Shown: positions 6,687-10,225 of the stretch, piece by piece
Numbering within the stretch: position 1 is the stretch's first letter
How the letters are laid out: every line of letters begins with the position of its first letter
DNA from: an uncultured Muribaculaceae bacterium
GTDB taxonomy: Bacteria; Bacteroidota; Bacteroidia; Bacteroidales; Muribaculaceae
Assembly: GCA_910584735.1 (NCBI GenBank)
Contig: CAJUBM010000106.1
Coordinates: 1-10,225 of the forward strand
Direction: 5' to 3'
DNA length: 10,225 nt
Translations under genes and position numbers: made by a program
Notes under the pieces: generated by a model
The model's input: only the letters and a program-made list of their open reading frames with translations
What the model was told of the DNA's origin: nothing
Databases searched by the model: none

Positions 6687-7874
6687 ATGGCCGACGACCG
6701 TAAATTTACCCATATAGACTGTTTTGCAGGGCCGGGAGGTATCTGTACAGGGCTTACTGCCGCCGGATTTCACACGTTGGTTGCAATTGAATATATTAAA
6801 ACCTGTTGTGAAACTTATAGCGCAAATCATCCCGATGTTCATGTTATCCATTCCGATATAAGAAAGGTTACTGCTGAACAAATCTTGCCTTTTATACCAG
6901 AGAATGGTGTTGACTTGGTTACTTCGGGCATGCCTTGTGAAACCTTTTCTACCGCAGGAAATACGTCAAGGTCTTTTTATGATGACCGCCAATTTTTATT
7001 CAGAGAAGGTATTAGGGTCGCTCAAATAAGTAATGCAAGATTTTTGCTTTTTGAAAATGTTCCCGGTATAACATCAAAAAGAACTCAAAAGGACTCTAAG
7101 ACTTTAATTGTCGATGTTCTAAAGAATGAATTGGTGGAGGCTGGATATGAAAATTATATAGAAATCGTTTTAGACGCTACTCAGTTCGGCGTTCCTCAAA
7201 AACGAAACCGATATTTTATTTTGGCTTCGCGTGATAAACACGTTAAATTGTCAGGTCCCAAACCAACAGCCTCTCACATTACCACCGTAGAGGAAGCATT
7301 TGCTGGATTGCCTAATGTTTTGCCCAATACAAAGATTTCTCCCACTGAGTATTTGGAAGAGGATAGCGATTACTCTAGATTGCTTAAAAACAACTCTTTT
7401 TGGAAACGTGGGGCAAATATGCAAAAGGAGCTTTTTCTGCAAACGCCGATGAAACATCGGGAACATACAATTTGCCGATTTGCTCTTTTGAAACCCGGAG
7501 AGGGACTGAAAGATTTGTTTACACGTTTTTCTGACGAAGATATTGCCACCTTACAACGTGCCCGTATCCTTCCCAAAAAGATGTTCATTAAAAGGAACGT
7601 TAGATTAAAGCTTAACGAGCCATCTTCAACTGTAACAAGTCACTGTCTTGATGAATTTGTGCATCCCACCTCAAATAGAGCATTGACTGTGCGAGAATGT
7701 GCTCGACTACAATCGTTCCCCGATTCGTACATATTTCATGGCCCATTTCTTGTGCCACATATAGACAGAACCGTACAAGATAAATACGAGCAGATAGGTG
7801 ATGCTGTACCCCCGTTACTTGCATACGCGTGGGGTACGCAAATAATTAACATTTTACGATCTACGCCACAATGA
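6687..7874 (+). CDS. DNA (cytosine-5) methyltransferase of a type II restriction-modification system
   Basis: Transfers methyl from S-adenosylmethionine to carbon 5 of cytosine in a target that the partner nuclease also recognises, protecting host DNA. All diagnostic motifs are present and in order in 395 residues: motif I DCFAGPGGICTG (11-22), motif IV GMPCETFS with the catalytic cysteine at about 84, motif VI ENVPG (123-127), motif VIII QKRNR (171-175), a target-recognition region of about 185-325, motif IX RALTVRECARLQSFP (331-345) and motif X YEQIGDAVPP (367-376). It therefore looks complete and active. The last codons overlap the nuclease start in ATGA (7871-7874), pointing to translational coupling. 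Base composition is clearly lower in GC than in the metabolic genes before it. A CCGG-type target is inferred from the partner, not from this protein. Confidence 0.95.
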   Translation: MADDRKFTHIDCFAGPGGICTGLTAAGFHTLVAIEYIKTCCETYSANHPDVHVIHSDIRKVTAEQILPFIPENGVDLVTSGMPCETFSTAGNTSRSFYDDRQFLFREGIRVAQISNARFLLFENVPGITSKRTQKDSKTLIVDVLKNELVEAGYENYIEIVLDATQFGVPQKRNRYFILASRDKHVKLSGPKPTASHITTVEEAFAGLPNVLPNTKISPTEYLEEDSDYSRLLKNNSFWKRGANMQKELFLQTPMKHREHTICRFALLKPGEGLKDLFTRFSDEDIATLQRARILPKKMFIKRNVRLKLNEPSSTVTSHCLDEFVHPTSNRALTVRECARLQSFPDSYIFHGPFLVPHIDRTVQDKYEQIGDAVPPLLAYAWGTQIINILRSTPQ

Positions 7875-8749
7875 GTGCGGAACAAGAGATTAAGCAATAT
7901 TGCGTTCAGACTTACCAACAACTATACAAGTCTGAATATGACCGTTTAGTGTCTGACGCTGTGTTAAAATCCAAAAGGGCTGATTTAGCAGAGAATAGAC
8001 GAAACGAGATTGAAACTGCGGCACAAAAATATGCTATCAAGCAGTCGATAATACAGGGGATGCGTAGATTCCATAATCATATCTCTTTACTTTGGCACTC
8101 TATATATGAAGCTCATGTTTACAGAAAGTCTGGTGTGGCTGATTTGAGGGTAATTCAAGAAGTGGTAAGTGCAGACCAAAGTTGGAAAAAATCAAGCGGC
8201 CATGCATTTGAGGAAATGATTAAGGAACTTGCAACTATGGCTATGGGAGATTTGCCTGTTGAATTTGTGCTTCAGCGAGACTTAAACACACTCATTAAAG
8301 CTGGTGAAATCGCGAATGAGCCGAGAGATATAAGTTGGCTTAAAGAGCAAATCAAAGGCAATATCTTTGATTTATTTGCAATCACGACCTATGAAGATAA
8401 AAAATTCTGTTTTGGGTGTGTGCAATGCAAAACGAGCATACGTGACCGGGTGACTCGCGACAGAGAACCATCTATTCACGCAATGGAGAGTTATTTTTGG
8501 AGTGTGGTGTTTGTCCTTGACGGGGAATATCTCCGCAATCCAAAATTTCAGTATATGGTAAATGGCGGCTCTAAGGAGTTTCCCACTAATGGCTGGCATG
8601 GAATGTACGATGTTTCTGCATCCTACAACATTGGCCGCATTTATCCTCTTGACCTCAACTTTAATTTACTTCGCCAACATTCTGAAAAAGCTGTTAACGA
8701 CTGGCTTAAACAGCGTCAATGGTTTAACCACGAATGGAAAGCAGATTAG
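7871..8749 (+). CDS. Type II restriction endonuclease, BsaWI-like (predicted WCCGGW specificity)
   Basis: A homing to foreign DNA that lacks the partner methylation would be cut by this 292-residue protein. From memory it matches BsaWI (W^CCGGW) over much of its length, notably at KSSGHAFEEMIK (107-118), ANEPRDISWLKEQI (148-161) and KTSIRDRVTRDREPS (187-201). The PD-(D/E)xK-type active site can be read as the aspartate of NIFDLF (about 167), the lysine of QCKTS (about 187) and an acidic residue in the HAFEE helix (114-115), as in other CCGG-family nucleases. R-D-R at 191-193 corresponds to the CCGG-contacting motif of that family. Residues 1-80 look mostly helical. Its start codon overlaps the methyltransferase stop. 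The nuclease assignment is strong; exact specificity is predicted from resemblance only. Confidence 0.88.
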   Translation: MSAEQEIKQYCVQTYQQLYKSEYDRLVSDAVLKSKRADLAENRRNEIETAAQKYAIKQSIIQGMRRFHNHISLLWHSIYEAHVYRKSGVADLRVIQEVVSADQSWKKSSGHAFEEMIKELATMAMGDLPVEFVLQRDLNTLIKAGEIANEPRDISWLKEQIKGNIFDLFAITTYEDKKFCFGCVQCKTSIRDRVTRDREPSIHAMESYFWSVVFVLDGEYLRNPKFQYMVNGGSKEFPTNGWHGMYDVSASYNIGRIYPLDLNFNLLRQHSEKAVNDWLKQRQWFNHEWKAD

Positions 8750-8778
8750 TAAATTCACCCTCTTAATAATAGATTTTT

Positions 8779-9747
8779 ATGGCAAAGAAGAATAAAAGTC
8801 GTAACAGGACGTCAAAAGCTAAAAGCTATCAAATAAGCCTTCCCTTATTTGTTATTCCCTTAAAAAAGGAGGATAAAGGTCTTTTTGGTGCTCTAAACGA
8901 GAAACAAATGGTTGAAACGCTCAAAGAGAATCTTGACACTTTCCCTGTCACGGAACTTCCAAGCAGAGGTAAATCAAAAAGAACGCATATAACATCTCTC
9001 CATCTAAGTATTATCAGTATTGATGATAAACCAGCATTGTTGGTTAGAGCCTCTGTTTTTGATTCAAATCTTGATGATACATATCTTAATGACGGTAGTA
9101 ATAAATCTAAGATATCTAAGTCCAGCAAATTAGGAGGTGAGAAATATTTCATCTTGTTTTACCCTAAAATTGAAGGACAGAACAGTGAAAAATATATCTA
9201 TACATGGCTTCAGGTAGTATACGAAGACCCCACTCATTCAACAGGAGTAGCAACCGCAGTCGCGAAAAAGCTTGTTCAATCTCAAATTCAGACAGAGCCA
9301 TTTAATGTTAAACTCCAATCCGCCATTGATGATTTCAAAGCCCTTGCATATTGCCCAGAGGTACAGGTACGCCTTGTGTCAGTATATCATAAAGGAGAAT
9401 GTGAATATCCACAATTCAAAGAATATTTGACAGATGTACATGTTACAGAACAAAGTGTTTACACATTTGCAAATATGCCCCAAAAAGATGTTGAATCATT
9501 GCTGCGTGATCAGACTGATAACGGAGAGGTCGTAGTGCATAAGAAGGCCATTTTTGGCAAAAAAGAATATCACGTCAAAAGGGAACGGTATGACGAAAGA
9601 AAACAATGGCGAGAATCTGTAGAACAGTTGTTTAACTCAAAACATGAAGTTTCACAAGAAGAAATTGAATCAGGGCGCATTTTTGAAGATGATTTTGTTA
9701 TCGATGTATTCAATACCGTGATAACAAATTATTTGTCTAATAAATAA
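8779..9747 (+). CDS. Unrecognised 322-residue protein, third gene of the restriction-modification operon
   Basis: I do not recognise this family. The protein has a strongly basic first 17 residues (many K and R), no signal peptide and no membrane helix, and reads as a mixed alpha/beta soluble protein: beta-like stretches around 19-28, 71-93 and 126-152, a helical stretch with VATAVAKKLVQS (about 155-167), a further beta-like stretch near 198-206 (VQVRLVSVY), and a charged helical C-terminus (about 265-322). There is no Walker, nuclease, helix-turn-helix or protease motif I can point to. It starts 29 bases after the nuclease stop and is followed after 21 bases by a small membrane protein, so it is likely co-transcribed with both. 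Possible roles are an accessory or control protein of the nuclease, or the sensor half of a separate defence unit with the next gene. The reading frame is convincing; function is unknown. Confidence 0.75.
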   Translation: MAKKNKSRNRTSKAKSYQISLPLFVIPLKKEDKGLFGALNEKQMVETLKENLDTFPVTELPSRGKSKRTHITSLHLSIISIDDKPALLVRASVFDSNLDDTYLNDGSNKSKISKSSKLGGEKYFILFYPKIEGQNSEKYIYTWLQVVYEDPTHSTGVATAVAKKLVQSQIQTEPFNVKLQSAIDDFKALAYCPEVQVRLVSVYHKGECEYPQFKEYLTDVHVTEQSVYTFANMPQKDVESLLRDQTDNGEVVVHKKAIFGKKEYHVKRERYDERKQWRESVEQLFNSKHEVSQEEIESGRIFEDDFVIDVFNTVITNYLSNK

Positions 9748-9768
9748 TCTTATGTCGTCCTTTATATT

Positions 9769-10161
9769 ATGATTAGTCAATTATTTTCCATTCAGCTAAC
9801 CCTAATTGGGATTACATTTTCCATATTCACTATTCTATATTCTTTGATTGTCGGGAAAATTGACCAACTAAAGATTATTTCAAGACAAATCAAAGAAGGA
9901 CATGTAAATCCTGAAATTAAACAAGCTGAGATATTTTGTTTAAGGTCAATATCAAGATTAAAAAGGACTAATATTTATGTAATAACGATTTGTTGTTTTT
10001 CAATTGCTCTTTCAATAGTTCTATTCTTTTCAGACACACTTTCCAAATCTTCGTTATTATATTTAGTGGTAATCATTCTGAACGATTTAGATTTTATCTC
10101 TATAATTACTTTAATAATTGTCATTTTTAGATCCTATCATAAAGAAACCAAAATTGATTAA
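9769..10161 (+). CDS. Small membrane protein with about three helices, unrecognised
   Basis: A 130-residue protein with hydrophobic segments at about 5-29, 69-90 and 94-122, and a basic, probably cytoplasmic loop of about 40 residues (30-68) after the first. The third segment carries a buried-looking acidic pair (NDLD, about 105-108), which is unusual for a simple anchor. No family is recognised. It lies 21 bases after the 322-residue gene and has the lowest GC of the window. Small multi-helix proteins next to a soluble partner are a recurring effector layout in bacterial defence systems, where the membrane protein damages the envelope on activation; that reading is inference. It could also be an ordinary small membrane protein captured with the island. 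Confidence 0.65.
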   Translation: MISQLFSIQLTLIGITFSIFTILYSLIVGKIDQLKIISRQIKEGHVNPEIKQAEIFCLRSISRLKRTNIYVITICCFSIALSIVLFFSDTLSKSSLLYLVVIILNDLDFISIITLIIVIFRSYHKETKID

Positions 10162-10185
10162 TCTATATAGTGACATTACTACTGG

Positions 10186-10208
10186 TGCGATAAAATCGCG
10201 TTAGTTTA
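10186..10208 (+). terminator. Short stem-loop after the last gene, possible terminator
   Basis: GCGAT (10187-10191) pairs with ATCGC (10195-10199) around AAA, with a T-G pair added outside, and TTAGTTTA follows. It starts 25 bases after the last stop codon. The stem is short and the tail only partly T-rich, so it is a weak candidate. Confidence 0.3.
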
Positions 10209-10225
10209 GAAATCATCAAATAAAG

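Noticed and set aside
8562..8795. Small + strand frame across the nuclease and the next gene (77 codons)
   Set aside because: It overlaps the end of a well-supported nuclease in another frame; the hydrophobic run comes from AT-rich out-of-frame reading.
6298..10225. Prophage or transposon carrying the restriction-modification genes
   Set aside because: No integrase, transposase, terminal inverted repeat, tRNA or phage structural gene is visible; acquisition is inferred only from base composition and gene content.
1..10225. CRISPR array, tRNA or rRNA genes
   Set aside because: No regularly spaced direct repeats and no stretch with tRNA or rRNA signature sequence were found on reading either strand.

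Overview
The window looks like chromosomal DNA of an anaerobic member of the Bacteroidales; a Muribaculaceae-like gut commensal would fit, but genus cannot be fixed from this sequence. The reasons are exact Bacteroidetes-type -7 boxes (TAnnTTTG) in front of genes, one of them with a TTTG -33 box at 19 bases; almost no Shine-Dalgarno sites; and ferredoxin-dependent fermentative genes of the kind common in gut Bacteroidales. All convincing genes are on the + strand.

Bases 1-140 hold a perfect 36-bp inverted repeat around a 66-bp AT-rich core, a layout typical of an invertible (phase-variable) DNA switch. It lies upstream of a formate/nitrite transporter gene (focA-like, about 334-1188), which has its own well-formed promoter.

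Bases 1318-6297 hold four closely spaced, relatively GC-rich genes: the TPP subunit and the small subunit of indolepyruvate:ferredoxin oxidoreductase (iorA, iorB), a PLP-dependent class I/II aminotransferase, and a CoA-transferase of the acetyl-CoA hydrolase/4-hydroxybutyrate CoA-transferase family. Read together they suggest fermentative oxidation of (probably aromatic) amino acids: transamination to the 2-oxo acid, ferredoxin-linked decarboxylation to an aryl-acyl-CoA, then CoA transfer to release the aryl acid and keep the thioester energy. The formate channel next door fits fermentative metabolism. This pathway is an inference from gene order. IorA lacks the C-terminal ferredoxin domain of the longer archaeal form.

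After a strong hairpin (6334-6380) the base composition falls visibly. A promoter-bearing leader of about 300 bases rich in dyad symmetry leads into a four-gene low-GC operon (6687-10161): a cytosine-C5 DNA methyltransferase, overlapping by 4 bases a restriction endonuclease that closely resembles BsaWI (recognition WCCGGW) and carries a CCGG-family active site, then two genes I do not recognise. These encode a soluble 322-residue protein with a basic N-terminus and a 130-residue protein with about three membrane helices. The module looks horizontally acquired. The last two genes are the best candidates here for an undescribed function, perhaps a second defence or addiction unit co-transcribed with the restriction-modification pair.
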